Notes under the pieces: model-generated
Database searches by the model: none
Told to the model about the DNA's origin: nothing
Seen by the model: only the letters and a program-made list of their open reading frames with translations
Translations under genes and position numbers: made by a program
Shown here: in pieces, positions 24,614 to 35,514 of the stretch
Layout of the letters: each line of letters opens with the position of its first letter
Numbering within the stretch: position 1 is the stretch's first letter
Source of the DNA: Closterium sp. Naga37s-1
Taxonomy: Eukaryota; Streptophyta; Zygnematophyceae; Desmidiales; Closteriaceae
NCBI GenBank assembly: GCA_947471745.1
Contig: CANJKZ010000117.1
Span: 1,049,001 to 1,113,000 of the forward strand
DNA: 64,000 nucleotides
Direction of reading: 5' to 3'

Positions 24614-25158
24614 CCTACGGTCAGGGCCTATGATTCACTTTTAGGCATGTTAATGCATCAGGGTCACTCTGTGTAGAATCCCTGATCGTCAGTGTCCCCC
24701 CAAAAAAAAGCCTGAAAATTCAGTGTTACCTTAAAAAAAAGTCTGATGCATCAGTGTTCCCTTTTTGTAAAGGCTGATATTGAACTTCAAATAATATAAC
24801 ACTAACTAGCTAGCAAGCATCAGCAACAGAGGGTTCATTTACTCATTATCATCACTGCTGTTAGTCTCTGATTCTTCCAACTCCTCATCTGCCTCCTTTC
24901 CCTTGCCATTGCCACTGCCCTCCCCCTCTCTTGCTGGAGGTGCTGCTGCCACATTCAGTGTCAGTTTCGTTACGACGTAGTGTAATCAGTGTCCCTTAAA
25001 AAAAAAACCTGAAAGTTCAGAGTCATCTGGCCCCTGAAGGCTGAAAAATCAGTCCCCCAAAAAGCTGAACACTGGAAAATCAGGGTAGGTACAAAAAAAT
25101 CCCTGAAAATCAGGAATTTCAGGGAAAATTTCCTGATATCGTAGGGCCTGCCTATGGT
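24614..25158. mobile_element. hAT-like MITE of 529 bp with 8-bp target duplication
   Basis: The element proper is 24622-25150. Its ends are imperfect inverted repeats: left CAGGGCCTATGATTC, and right, read on the other strand, CAGGCCCTACGATAT (11 of 15 match). It is flanked by CCTACGGT (24614-24621) and CCTATGGT (25151-25158), an 8-bp duplication with one difference. A CAGGG-type terminus with 8-bp duplications is typical of the hAT superfamily. It has no coding capacity. The interior has many short A-rich runs and internal palindromes around CCTGAAA and TTTCAGG (for example near 25100-25127), suggesting strong secondary structure. It lies just upstream of F-box-like/LRR gene 2. Confidence 0.72.
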
Positions 25159-26000
25159 ACATGAAGAGTACTGGTATTTCAGTAGTAACTTACCAATGAA
25201 AAAAATAGCATAACAATAGTGAAATGAAATATTTCGATCCGTAATATATGGACACCACTATTTAACCACCATACGTCAATACTGCGCCTGAAAAAAAAAA
25301 CATAGCCTAATGTGAGCAAATAATTGCATTCCAATTAACAAAATAATCTATGATTTGTTGTTTGTGTCAAATAGTACTTAGGAGATTAGGAGCTTGGAGG
25401 GAGAGAGTAGCATAGCGAGATGGATATCGAGGGAGTTTGGGTTGGCCAAAGAGCTTCAATAATGAGAAACAGTACAAAGATATAGGCAAGGAAAAGAGAG
25501 GGTACACCACCAACAGTTGATGCTAATAACTAAACTAGTACACTAGCTAGCTGTAGGCAGTTATAAGATATGCAATATAATTCAACAGTTTGGTTGTAAT
25601 AAAGGTTGCAAACAAAAGGTACACTGAAGTTGACCAAATCGAATAACATATTGACAAGAAGATATGAATGACACATATTTCTACTACTCAATTATCAACA
25701 AGCAAACCACTAGCAACAGATTGGATTTTATATAACTTGGGGAACCGACTTACACTAAAGAGGATATTTTGCTGACTTGGTTTGGCTAGGGTTTCGTTCT
25801 CCTCCCAACCAACTGCTCCTCTCAATTGCTCTCTACCCTTTCTCTCACGCTCTTTCCAACTCTCGTCAATCTAGAACTCCAACGACCTTCTCAGGTACTA
25901 CGCTACCTTGTTAGTGCTTAAGCCGCGCGCGCCTAGAGCGCTTGCCCTTGACCCTCGCACATTAGGCAAAATAGCATAGAGCACTCGCGGCCTTAGCGCT
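25159..26000. other. AT-rich intergenic DNA, no gene seen
   Basis: Stops are frequent in all frames, and no RNA gene or long repeat is recognised. Composition contrasts sharply with the GC-rich array that follows. Confidence 0.6.
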
Positions 26001-26525
26001 CAAACCTAGGCCGATGGCGCCTAGGTGGCTGGCCCTTGGGCGTTAACGCCAAGGGCGTTGGCCTTAGGGCGCTCGCGCCTTTGCCGTCATTGGCGTGTAA
26101 GGCGCGGGCGCCGTTGGCGCTGGCGCCGTTCGCGGTGGCCCCTTTGTGCGCGGGCGCCGTGGGCGCTGGCGCCGTTTGGCGCAGGCGCTGGCGTTGGCGC
26201 CTTTTGGCGCTGGCGCTGGCGCCTTTTGGCGCTGGCGCTTGCGCCGTTTGGCGCTGGCGCTGGTGCTGGCGCCTTTTGGTGCTGGCGCTGGCGCTGGCTC
26301 CGTTTGGCGCTGGCGCTGGCGCTGGCGCTGGCGCTGGCGCTGGCGCTGGCGCTGGCGCTGGCGCTGGCGCTGGCGCTGGCGCTGGCGCCGTTTGGCGCAG
26401 GCGTTGGCGCCTTTTGGCGCTGGTGCTGGCGCCTTTTGGCGCTGGCGCTGGCGCTGGCGCTGGCGCCGTTTGGCGCAGCCGCTGGCGCCTTTAGGCGCTG
26501 GTGCTGGCGTCGTTTGGCGTTTGCG
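26000..26525. repeat. GGCGCT hexamer array
   Basis: GGCGCT or GGCGCC hexamers dominate from about 26050. They are interspersed with CTTTTGGCGC and GTTTGGCGC variants and form an uninterrupted (GGCGCT)n run at about 26300-26385. GGCGCC is self-complementary, so the array can form many hairpins. Open frames of 150-190 codons on both strands are repeat artefacts (ALALALA, QRQRQR, SASASA). Confidence 0.95.
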
Positions 26526-26719
26526 TTTGCTGATGTCATGTGCACATGGTGATAACTCATACCCTCCCCTCCCCCGCCCGTTCTCCACACCCGCTTTCCA
26601 GGGATGTGGCTTGTAAGGGCTCCGCGGCGGCGGCAACAGCAACGGGGGGCTGCGAGCAACGTCGGCACAAGACGGTGAGCGAGGGGAATAGACAGTAGAA
26701 AATGACGACAGGGCGAGGA

Positions 26720-26860
26720 AGAGGGCGAGTACGGCTAGGGAGAGGGAGAGGGAGAGGGAGAGGGAGAGGGAGAGGGTGAGGGAGAGGGAGGGGAAGAGGT
26801 AGAGAAAGAGGGAGAGGGAGAGGGAGAGAAAGGGCGAGAGAGAGGGAAGGAGAGGGCAGG
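26720..26860. repeat. GGGAGA purine tract
   Basis: Nearly perfect (GGGAGA)n, giving a strand-asymmetric polypurine tract of about 140 bp. Confidence 0.9.
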
Positions 26861-27239
26861 GGTTGGTAGAGTTGTATAGAAATACGGAGGTTAAGAAATG
26901 TAACCAAATTTTGTGTTTTCCTGAACTTTGGGCATTGTTATCTTTCGCGTTGGCTTCTAGGGTACTTGGTTGGGCACGTTAACGTAGTGCTATGGCGGCG
27001 TGGGCCCTAACTTCCCGGTCCCGGTCCCTTTCCCCCCCCCCCCCCCCCCTCTCGAATCTTACCTAATTTCTCATACCTTTGTTTGTAGTTTATGCTTATC
27101 GATGTTGGTTTCCTCTTGCGTTTCACTTCACTACCAATAAAATATTGGGAGAGAGCGGATGTGAGAGTGAAGGAAGAGCTGGAGGGAGCACCAAGAGCGT
27201 GTGGTAGGGAGCGTGGGAGGGAGAGGCGGCGTGCACCGT

Positions 27240-27830
27240 TGGCCTGGGCTCGCGAGTGCACGTGAGAGTGCGCGTGAGCGAGCGCGTGAGGGAGCTCGCG
27301 AGAGTGCGCGTGGGAGTGCGCGTGAGAGTGCACGTGAGAGTGCGCGTGAGCGAGCGCGTGAGGGAGCTCGTGAGAGTGCGCGTGGGAGTGCGCGTGAGAG
27401 TGCGTGTGAGAGAGCGTGTAAAAAGAGTGCGCGCGTGAGATAGTGCGTGAGAGCGCGTGAGAGTGCGCGTGAGAGTGCGCGTGAGAGAGTGCGTAACAGT
27501 GCGTGTGCGCGTGAGAGTGCGCGTGAGAGGCCGCGTGAGAGGGCAGGTGAGGGAGCGCGTGAGAGAGCGCGTGAGAGGGCGCGTGAGAGGGTGCGTGAGA
27601 GGGCGCGTGAGAGTGCGCGTGAGAGTGCGCGTGAGTGAGCGCGTGAGAGTGCACGTGAGTGAGCGCGCGAGAGACGCGTGAGGGAGCGAGTGAGAGAGTG
27701 CGTGAGAGTGCGCGTGAGAGAGCGCGTGAGGGAGCGCGTCAGAGAGCGTGCGAGAGTCTGCGTGAAAGTTCGCGTGAGAGTGTGCGAGAGAGTGCGTGTG
27801 AGAGAGCGCGTGAGATAGCGTGTAGGTTTG
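27240..27830. repeat. Array of GTGAGAGTGCGC-type 10-12-bp units
   Basis: Units GCGCGTGAGAGT, GCGCGTGAGGGA and similar repeat for nearly 600 bp with irregular spacing. The minus-strand frame reads [12 protein letters not shown] for about 200 codons and the plus-strand frames read ARESARE or VRVRV. These arise from the repeat. A poly-C run (about 27030-27050) lies upstream. Confidence 0.9.
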
Positions 27831-28204
27831 TGTGTTTGTTTCTCAGGGAGTGTCTAAGAAAGTTGAGAGTCTTAGTGTGTCTGTGTGTGAGTGGGTGCAA
27901 GATTGAGTACAAGAGTGAGCGGAGCGTGATTGTGAAGTTGAACGTGAGGGTGGCTGTAATGTATTGCATCATGTTGGCGTAGTACTGTGGTGCCACACCA
28001 TTTTACTTCTGTAAGTTGGCAACTTTCCATTGCTTGTCAAGTTTCCTGCTTGGCCTCCTCGAGAGGAAGCATTATGCGTTTTATTGATTTTTTTGTACAG
28101 TGTGTGAACATTCTTTGTTTTTGCCTTTTTCTTGTGCAGGGCGCGTGCTTTGCATTCTCTGTTTTTGCTCAATGCAGGGCGCGTGAGCTGCATTCGTTGA
28201 TTTT

Positions 28205-28345
28205 GTTTGGCAGAGAAGGGAGATGAGGGAGGGGGTGGGAGGGAGATGAGGGAGGGAGGGAGGGAGGGAGGGAGGAAGGGAGGGAGGGAGGGAGGGAGGG
28301 AGGTGGGGAGGGAGGGAGGGGGGACGGAGGGGTGTAGGGAGGGTA
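28205..28345 (+). repeat. (GGGA)n tract with G-quadruplex potential
   Basis: About 120 bp of near-perfect GGGAGGGAGGGA on the plus strand. Runs of three G separated by single A residues fit the usual G-quadruplex pattern many times over. Confidence 0.9.
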
Positions 28346-29200
28346 AGGGGTGATTGGCTAGTGATTATTTATTAATAGCTGAATTTCATGATGATTGGGT
28401 GTTGACTATCCGTATGTATCTGTGCTAGTTTGCGTGCGTGTCAGTGTGTATGTGAGTGTGTGAGCCTGTGTGAGATATGTATGTGCAGTCGTGTTGTTCG
28501 TTTCGTTTTGTGCCTGTCTCAAGGCGTGTGCTGAAGTGCCTCGTGTATGCAACTCAGGTTGTGATCGCCGGTGGGGCAATAGCCTTAGCGTGCCAGACCA
28601 ACCTTTGTTGCATCATCGATGCATTTTAGCATTCTCCCCAAGACACTTATTATTGTTATGCGTTGTCGTCGTTGTACCAGTACAATGTCGCATGTGCTCG
28701 TTCGTGTTTGTTGTAAGGTGTCATGTTAAAGTGTGTCAGGTCTGCAATTGAGGTGGGGATCGTTGTTGGGGCAGCGTTGCTCGCCTTAGCATACCGGATC
28801 CATCGCTATTGTAGCACTGATGCATTTTGCCATTCACTTTATGACATTTAATATTGTGAAGTGTCGTCGTTTTGCACACGTTCTATACGGTAGATGCAAA
28901 TACCGTAATTTGCATCCACGTTGAATTTATTGTCTCGTCAATTGTGTGTGATCTACGTAAAATATTGCGAGGCTACCAATTGTTTCCATTCGCCGTATTT
29001 ATCGACGAGTTTGGAACAATTGGTCTCATTTGGTTTCACTTTTTTTGGAGACTCTTGTGTAGCAGTGCCTGTCATCTCCACGCATTTGAAGCACACGTTC
29101 TCAAAACGTTAAAGCGAGTGCTTCAGACGTTGGGAAAGTGACAAAAAAGGTGCACTGTTCATTCGAGTCGACCGAAAAAAGTGCTACCAAATGTAAAGGG
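28346..29200. other. Intergenic DNA, no gene recognised
   Basis: T-rich on the plus strand, with open frames of 60-93 codons that lack domain features. Two short blocks resemble each other (about 28500-28640 and 28730-28870: GTGTGTCAGGTCTGCAA and TTGTTGCATCATCGATGCA versus GTAGCACTGATGCATTTTG), suggesting an old local duplication of about 200 bp. Confidence 0.45.
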
Positions 29201-30180
29201 GTTGCTACGCAACCCAAAAATGCATTTCCAAAATGTTCTGACCCAAAAGGGGCCCCCAGGTGACTTCCGGGCAAGATTGGGGACATCTGGAAATCTGACC
29301 CATAAGTTACTTTTGGAACTGACACTTTAGGCAAGTCTCAGGCCAGAATGGCTCACCCAAAAGTGACTTTTGGGTCAGGTACGGGTCAGGTAAGGGTCAG
29401 GTACGGGTTAAGATTTTGGCGGGAAAAGTCAGGTACGGGTCAGATACGGGTTAAAATTTGGCGGGAAAGTCAGATTTGGGGCAGTTTCGGGTCACACGTG
29501 GCCAGCGCATGGCCTGATTATATCCCCGTTACAGTGTGCTCTTTTTTAGTAATAAGCATTTTTTGGTTGAAATTGTATAATATAAATTTCACTATATAAC
29601 AACAAAACGTCAAATAACAACATCAGCATGACTACATAATGAATAGGGCCTTGTAAAGTTGTCCCAGAATATATAAATCAGTGCACAGCTAAAATATCCA
29701 GACAACACAAAGCCAACACACATTAAAGGGTCAAAGGCGTTACACATGAGACAACGCCAGCTAAAGAATATAAGAACCAGAACAATCATTTAGCAATTAT
29801 CACCTTGTAATTTGGGAAAATCACCTTCACTACTCTGTGCCCTAAACTAACAGCAGGCATGGCATAATAAAAATAATCTTCACGTGCTTGTTTCCATGTC
29901 AGGCTGTTATAAGGGGCGAAAAATGGTGGCGACGCGGAAGTGGTGGCGGCGCGGCATAGTTTTTCCAAATTAATCTTCACAACATATATGCACCTGCATG
30001 TAGAGACTATAAAAAAATTGACATGAGACAAGCTGACAGTAATAAAAACGGCGGAAATAACCAACACTTGAATCTATCGACGTTGACACAAACAACCTCC
30101 AATACCTTCACTCTCTGTCCTGCGAGTAAGCAAAGAAACGTGATGCAAGAAATGTAGATTGTAAAGTTAAGAAAAAAAAG

Positions 30181-30405
30181 ACAACAATCTGCAAGGGAAG
30201 GTGACTTCATAGATCGCAACGGGGGAAAGATAGGAGATACGGTATTGCAAAGTAAAGAAAACGGACAACAATCTGCAAGGATAGGTGAATTTATAGATCG
30301 CAATGGCGGAAAGATAGAATATATTGCACAATCAGGAAAATGAAACAACAATCTGCAAGACAAGACGGCTTTAAGGGAGCGCAGTGGCGGAAAGACAGAT
30401 TGATA
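30181..30405 (-). repeat. Tandem repeat of 80-84 bp, three copies
   Basis: ACAACAATCTGCAAG starts at 30181, 30265 and 30345. Each copy continues with a GGTGACTTCATAGATCGCAA-like block and GGCGGAAAGATAG. On the minus strand the copies give the recurring peptide LADCC with FPPLRS, which is why open frames persist there. Confidence 0.85.
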
Positions 30406-30837
30406 TGTTTACATGAAATAACATCAGCGCAAAAAAAAACAAATGAATCACCATAGTTGACTAGCGTCTTGTCGCTGAAGAATCGCCCCCTGCGATGATA
30501 CTCGCTTTCTGCCACAGAAAGGTTCATAACGGGTATTTATATTTTAAAAAAAGAAATAGAATCGTAAAGACTTCGCTACCTACAGCTGGCGCGAAAACTA
30601 ATATGCTATTAGGAACAGATACATTGTTGGATGAGTATTAGAGCTAGGGACGACAAGATAACGAGTTGGGGACGACGGGATAGGAGCATGAGACATGGCT
30701 TAGCTAGGAGTGGAAAGGTAACAGCAAGAATAGAGCATGGAACAACTACAGTACGTGAGAAACAGGAATGCTGAAGTGGGTGGACAATCGAAACCCTCAA
30801 TTTTCGCGTCGAAAGCATTAAATACGTTTACATCGGT

Positions 30838-30915
30838 ACGACATAACGTGTAGATAGCGTAGCGGTTAGTGATTGAGGGGTCAATCGGGAGGTAGCGGGT
30901 TCGATTCACGCGCGA
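30838..30915 (+). other. tRNA-like sequence (degenerate tRNA or SINE head)
   Basis: TAGCGTAGCGG fits an RNA polymerase III A box, and GGGTTCGATTC about 40 bp later fits a B box. The T arm GCGGG-TTCGATT-CACGC has one mismatch. The anticodon region GATTGAGGGGTCAATC folds with a loop of only four to six bases, not the required seven, so this is not a functional tRNA. A decayed tRNA or a tRNA-derived SINE is likely. Confidence 0.5.
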
Positions 30916-31104
30916 ACGATTTCGTTCGCGTGTTTTGTTGCAACAGAAAATGATAATTAAAATCAGTTTCCCATATTTGTACAGCCTCCTTAGATCAGTG
31001 GTTCCTGTTCATCAAGTGAACTGAAGGTAAGGGTACCGATTCTAGCCATAGTGTTTGTTACATCAAAGTGCATGTTGCTTGTAGTTTTACACGCTGGTCG
31101 GAAA

Positions 31105-31165
31105 AATTTCTGAGTCGAGAACTGCCAGCGACAGGTATCGAACCCGCATCCCCAGAACCCCATGG
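31105..31165 (-). other. tRNA-like B-box sequence, opposite strand
   Basis: The minus strand contains GCGGGTTCGATACCTGT, a good B-box and T-arm-like motif. No convincing A box or cloverleaf is found. It lies about 250 bp from the plus-strand tRNA-like sequence and faces it. Confidence 0.35.
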
Positions 31166-31369
31166 TCCTTTCGGCTTTTGGGACAAGTTCGGGTCAGGTA
31201 CGGGTCAGTACTACGTTTGGGCCAGAAAACTCACTGACCCCAAACTATCTCCCAACTGACCACTAACCCTAAAGTGTCCCAAAAGTCACTTTCGGGGCAA
31301 TTTTGGGCCAGGCTGGGGTCAATCCGGTTTCCGGGTCAGGTTTGGGTCAGAAACATTTTGGTGATGTGG

Positions 31370-33150
31370 TAGTCTCAGTCTCGCTGCGACATCGCTCCCT
31401 TCGCTGGGAATAAAACTATGTGAGGCCCGACCTCTCAATACCTGAACGGTTCGCACGCGGCGTTCGATAATCTCAACGTTAAAAGCAGGGAAAAGATCAT
31501 ACAGGGGCCGAACAGTGGCAGAGGGGTGATCAACCAGGGGCCGAGAGGCCCGGATCTTACCAAACCACTGCGCGAAGAGGGATTAACAGAGGGTCTTCGT
31601 TTATTGCACGTAATTATGTTACTAGTAGCATGTACCGGCTCGCATTTTCGCTCGCGTGTCGTTTAGCGAGCCGAATCTACCGGGAACTCAAGGGCAACCG
31701 AAAAAAACTAAAACTCATAGGGGACCTGGATGCAATTTCGGGATGGATCAACCCTAAAAAAGAGGACCTTCCTGGTTTTTAGGGTTGATGCCTCCCGAGT
31801 CGCATCCGTTTCCGAATGGGTAATATTTTTTTCCTTGTAAGTTTCCGATCAGGTAGGAGATATGTATCACCCAGAATACATTATGTTGTTACGTACTCAC
31901 GATTTGACACGCCGAATTTTAATTCCAGAAGCAGGCGACGCGCGCGTTGTAGTAGACGGCGGTCAAAACCCTCAATAAAGAAAATGAACACAAATTCGGT
32001 TCGTTCTAGCAAATTTCTTTTACTCATGGTTCGGCTTGTTCGCCGAATCGTTTGGTCAGCTCCGGGTTGAAATCCTACGGTCGAAATTTACCGGCCTTAC
32101 TTGGATCACCCCTCCGGCACTGTTCGGCCCTAATATGATATTTTCCCTTAAAAGCATGCACATACAAAAGCTCGTCGAAGGGAGCCGCGACTGGTGGCTT
32201 CTAGTTTCTGGTATAGTACTAGGTGTGGCAGCCCGATCTAGTGATACAGTTTATGGCAGTTGTGATGTGTGCGTGCATGCGTTGAAGTTGGTGATGGCGA
32301 TAGTGTGCGATCGAAGTGTTCGAGTTGAGCGATGCAGCACAGAACCATGTGTTACAAAGTTCGTTACAGTTTTAAACAGGAATCCGTTTTCGCATGGCTT
32401 CTCGTGGCTGCCAGGCACAATCAAAGCTATTATAGGTTGCAAGTGAGGCGGTGGGAGAACCTTTTTGACTTTTGATTGCTAGATTTTGGTAACAGGGTGT
32501 TACAGCGCAATGACTTGAAGCAATTTTCAGATTGACGAAAGAAACATATCAACCGCACCCCACCGCTCTGACCTACATGCATGTTCTCCATTCAACCCTC
32601 CGTCCATCATGTCTGTACGAATCGATATTTTTTTATCGAACTTCCCGAATTTGGTTGTTTGAATGCGCCCTCAGCAAGTCCGAGTTCACTCACCATAGAA
32701 AGCATTTGCGGAATCTCGTGTCTCCATTCTCATTACTAGGTGTATAATGAATCAACAAACTTACGCCACCACATGTGTCTATTCATTATTCGTACTGGTA
32801 GGTTCCGCGATGCGTAGTCATGGCGAAGGCGATGCCCTAGTTTTGCGACGCAAGGAGATCTTGCCATCCATTAGCCGAGGAGCGCGACTCGCATCCTCGC
32901 TTCCTCGCACCGTTTTCGCCTGCCACCCGCACCTGTCGTCGCCATATCCGCCATTACTATGGGTGGACGCACGGTTGAGTCGCCATATTCGACCTTAAAA
33001 TGCGCGCCGCGCACTCCCAAGCAGACGGCTTTTCAGCTGACAGTTTCTCTAATGATAGCGGTGGGTACCAACGCCTAGGTGAGAAACCGAGCGATGTGAC
33101 GGCACCATCGCCCGCCTTGAGAGAATGATGACGATGGAGGGATCTGGATG
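31370..33150. other. Intergenic DNA, no gene recognised
   Basis: Mixed composition with short open frames only (largest about 136 codons at 32036-32446). No domain, RNA gene or strong repeat is recognised. Confidence 0.5.
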
Positions 33151-33159
33151 GTTCTCTCA

Positions 33160-34180
33160 TGATTCCCTCCCACTGTCCATCCCATCAATGCTGCAAACCC
33201 TGGCTTCCTTCCTTCGCGCCCACGCCTATCCGCGCCTAGTATGGCTCTTCTGATTTTCTACGAGGCTGACTGAGAGTGAGCACTGTCTTTCCACGTGCAA
33301 TGCAATCATTGGCTCTTGGCGACTCTCCTCTCCTTGATCAGCAAGTGCGCTTTCCCTCCGCCCCCCTCTCCCCCACTCCCCCCGCTTCCCCCTTGCTCCC
33401 ATTTCCTTCCCACACCAACAGCATCCGCAGCCACGGGTTATAGCAACAGCCGTGGTGGCGGTGAAGTCGGGCAGCAGAAGGTGGCAGGGCGAGCGAGGCA
33501 GCAATGTTTTGGCTTCGTGCCTTCTCTCTATGCGTTCCTAATCCGCCATCCAAGTCACAGCCGTATGGTAGTTACGCCACACTGGGTATAAATTCGTTGA
33601 AGACACGGGGGGATGAAATCGCCGCAGCCGACAGTCAACCCCCATGGTGGACACGAAGCTGGAGAGACGAACAAGGTAACTTCTACTACCGTGCCAAACC
33701 CTCGTCAGCGATTCAAGAACTCCCGCCGGAGTCTAGCGAGCACGATGGCGAAGCATCTCCAGTACAACGCTCATTGCTGCTGTCACCACGGGTGGACACA
33801 TCGCTGTGTCGTGGCGGCAGATGCAAGGGATGCGGATGTCTTCTCAGCTGAGGGCAGACTGGGCGACAATGTGCGAACGCGGAGGTGAGAGAAGGCGAGT
33901 AACCAGCCTGTGTCGAACCAGCTAAGTTGTTTCCTCCCTTATTTCCATTCTTCCATCCATTGCTGGAGGGCACGGCTCCCTCCCGTCGCGCCCTTGCCTA
34001 TCTTGGCTAACGGAAGAATGATGTTGAGCACTGCTTTTCCTTGCAATGCCATCAGCTGTCAGCACCTCCTCGCTCGGTGAAATGGTCTTACATTTTTTCG
34101 TTCTCTCCCCCTCACTCCCTGCTTCTGCCCACACCAACAGCACCTGCCCTCATGAATGAGCCCAACCTATCGCTGCGATG
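33160..34180 (+). repeat. Duplicated exon/intron-like module
   Basis: Blocks at about 33165-33430 and 33940-34145 match in order: a CCATC/CCTCCC lead, CGCGCCCACGCCTATC versus CGCGCCCTTGCCTATC, GAGCACTG then TTCCTTGCAATG, a CCCCTCACTCCC pyrimidine tract, and the acceptor-like CCCACACCAACAG. The segment after each acceptor differs. Between them, 33640-33730 can encode WWTRSWRDEQGNFYYRAKP, faintly like a WW domain but not convincing. Two rounds of duplication of a gene fragment are likely. Confidence 0.5.
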
Positions 34181-34451
34181 GACGGCCAGGCAGCATGGCC
34201 GAGGCACGGGCGGCAGCAGCAGCAGTGGTGGCAGCGAGTGGAGGAAGACGGGCTGGAGGAAGGCGTGGGAGAGAAGAGAAGGGTGAGGCAGCAGAGCTGA
34301 GTGCACGCTGGACCTTTCAGGCTCGACGCTGGTCGAGTGCTGGTCATTCGGGTCTTTTTAGGCTCATGCAAAGAATAAAGAGGTGCGAGCGAGCTAGCAC
34401 ATGGCATCAAGGCAAAACAGGAAATTTGTGGGCAATGTATACAATCCTTAC

Positions 34452-34523
34452 AGATACGCCAACATCCTCATTGAGCCAATCTCTGCAGGGATAGAGCCAC
34501 TGAGCTGATTTTCACACAGATAC
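34452..34523 (-). pseudogene. Isolated 72-bp LRR exon of a receptor-kinase type gene
   Basis: On the minus strand an AG acceptor (CACTTCAG) and a GTAAGG donor enclose exactly 72 bp coding YLCENQLSGSIPAEIGSM plus a RMLAYL tail, one typical plant extracellular LRR (LxxNxLxGxIPxEIG). Plant LRR receptor kinases often carry LRRs as strings of phase-2 72-bp exons, and the phase here fits. I see no further LRR exons beside it, so this is a gene fragment or the remnant of a decayed gene. Confidence 0.65.
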
Positions 34524-34994
34524 CTGAAGTGAATGTGAAGATATGATGGGATGTGAGAGAGGCAAACGCAGAAAATGTGGAATGCCAAAGTCAGCAAGGG
34601 CACAGAAACGAAGTGTAGGCGTCTCTGCTTTCCAAATCCGAGCAATGTGGTCTAAGGGAAGGGTTGAATGGGCTAAGGAAGGGTAATCCATTGGAAAAAC
34701 GAGATGTCATAAGGAAATGGGGGAGAAAGAGGTGTTCTTGAAGCCATGGCAGAAGGCATATGACACTAGGGTTGAGAAATCAACCCGTTCGCAGTTTGAA
34801 TCGGGTTTGACGTGCTGTCAGACGGGCATAAGTGAGTCACTTGTCATAAGTCACATCTCATATGGAAGTCTTTTTGCTGATGTAAGTCTGCTAGCTTAAC
34901 TAGGTTTGTGCTAACTCATGTATCCCGCCCTGCTCATCCCTCTCCAAATCTCCCCACCTTCCATGAAGGTTCTCTTCAGCGTGGCCTGTTGCAG

Positions 34995-35445
34995 GCTTCG
35001 CTTGGCCTTTCAGATCGCCACGGGGCACTTCCAGCCCGAAACGATCCGAGGGGGTCTGGCAGCAAGAGCTCTCACCACTGCTACTACTGCTGCCAGCAGC
35101 AGCAGTACTAGCAGCAGCAGTTTGCCTGGTTCTACTCGGTGTGCCCAAGTATTCCATGTGCTAACACATATACATACCTCCCTGCTCGTTCCTCTCTGGA
35201 TTCCCTCCACCTTCCAGGAAGGTTCTTTTTAATGTGGCCTGTCGCAGGCTGAGTCTGCCCTTTCAAATCGCCACGGGGCACTTCCAGCCTCAAGGTGGCC
35301 AGGGGAGCGTGGCTGCTACTGCCAGCGCCAGCGGCAGCAGCAGCACTGGCGGCGACAGCAGCAGCACTGGCGGCGGCAGCAGCGCAGCACTGGCGGCGGC
35401 AGCAACAGCAGCGGTGGAGCGGGGTTTGGCCCGGTGTACCCATTA
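34995..35445 (+). pseudogene. Duplicated fragment resembling a receptor-kinase N-lobe
   Basis: Two copies, about 250 bp apart, follow a pyrimidine-AG (GTTGCAG/GTCGCAG) and read LAFQIATGHFQPE and LPFQIATGHFQPQ. These resemble the region just before the glycine loop of plant receptor kinases (ATxxFxxE). The second copy runs through an AGC-repeat-expanded Ser/Gly stretch into GGAGFGPVYP, a plausible GxGxFGxVY glycine loop. No catalytic segments follow. The plus strand here is opposite to the LRR exon at 34.5 kb, so the two are not one gene. The family call rests on short motifs. Confidence 0.4.
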
Positions 35446-35514
35446 CAGAGTCGCATCAACGATGTGATTTTCATCATGCACGAGGCTCGGAATGCACCTG
35501 AGGTTCGTGAGCAC

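Larger units (their letters stand above)
29222..31366. mobile_element. Possible inverted-repeat element of about 2.1 kb
   Basis: The left end CCAAAATGTTCTGACCCAAA (29227-29246) is matched, inverted, by TTTGGGTCAGAAACATTTTGG (about 31347-31367), with further weaker similarity for about 100 bp inward (AAGTGACTTTTGGG and ACACTTTAGGG blocks). Both ends also carry CGGGTCAGGTACGGGTCAG in direct orientation. The interior has no transposase-like frame. I find no clear target duplication, so this may instead be two copies of a dispersed repeat lying head to head. Confidence 0.35.

Noticed and set aside
27007-27654. 215-codon minus-strand SHAHSHA frame as a His-rich protein
   Set aside because: It is produced by the GTGAGAGTGCGC array; the opposite strand is open in two frames as well.
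30838-30915. Functional tRNA gene
   Set aside because: The anticodon loop is not seven bases and the acceptor ends do not pair. It is kept only as a tRNA-like sequence.
33640-33735. WW domain in WWTRSWRDEQGNFYYRAKP
   Set aside because: The second conserved Trp and the downstream Pro spacing are not convincing, and no neighbouring coding context supports it.
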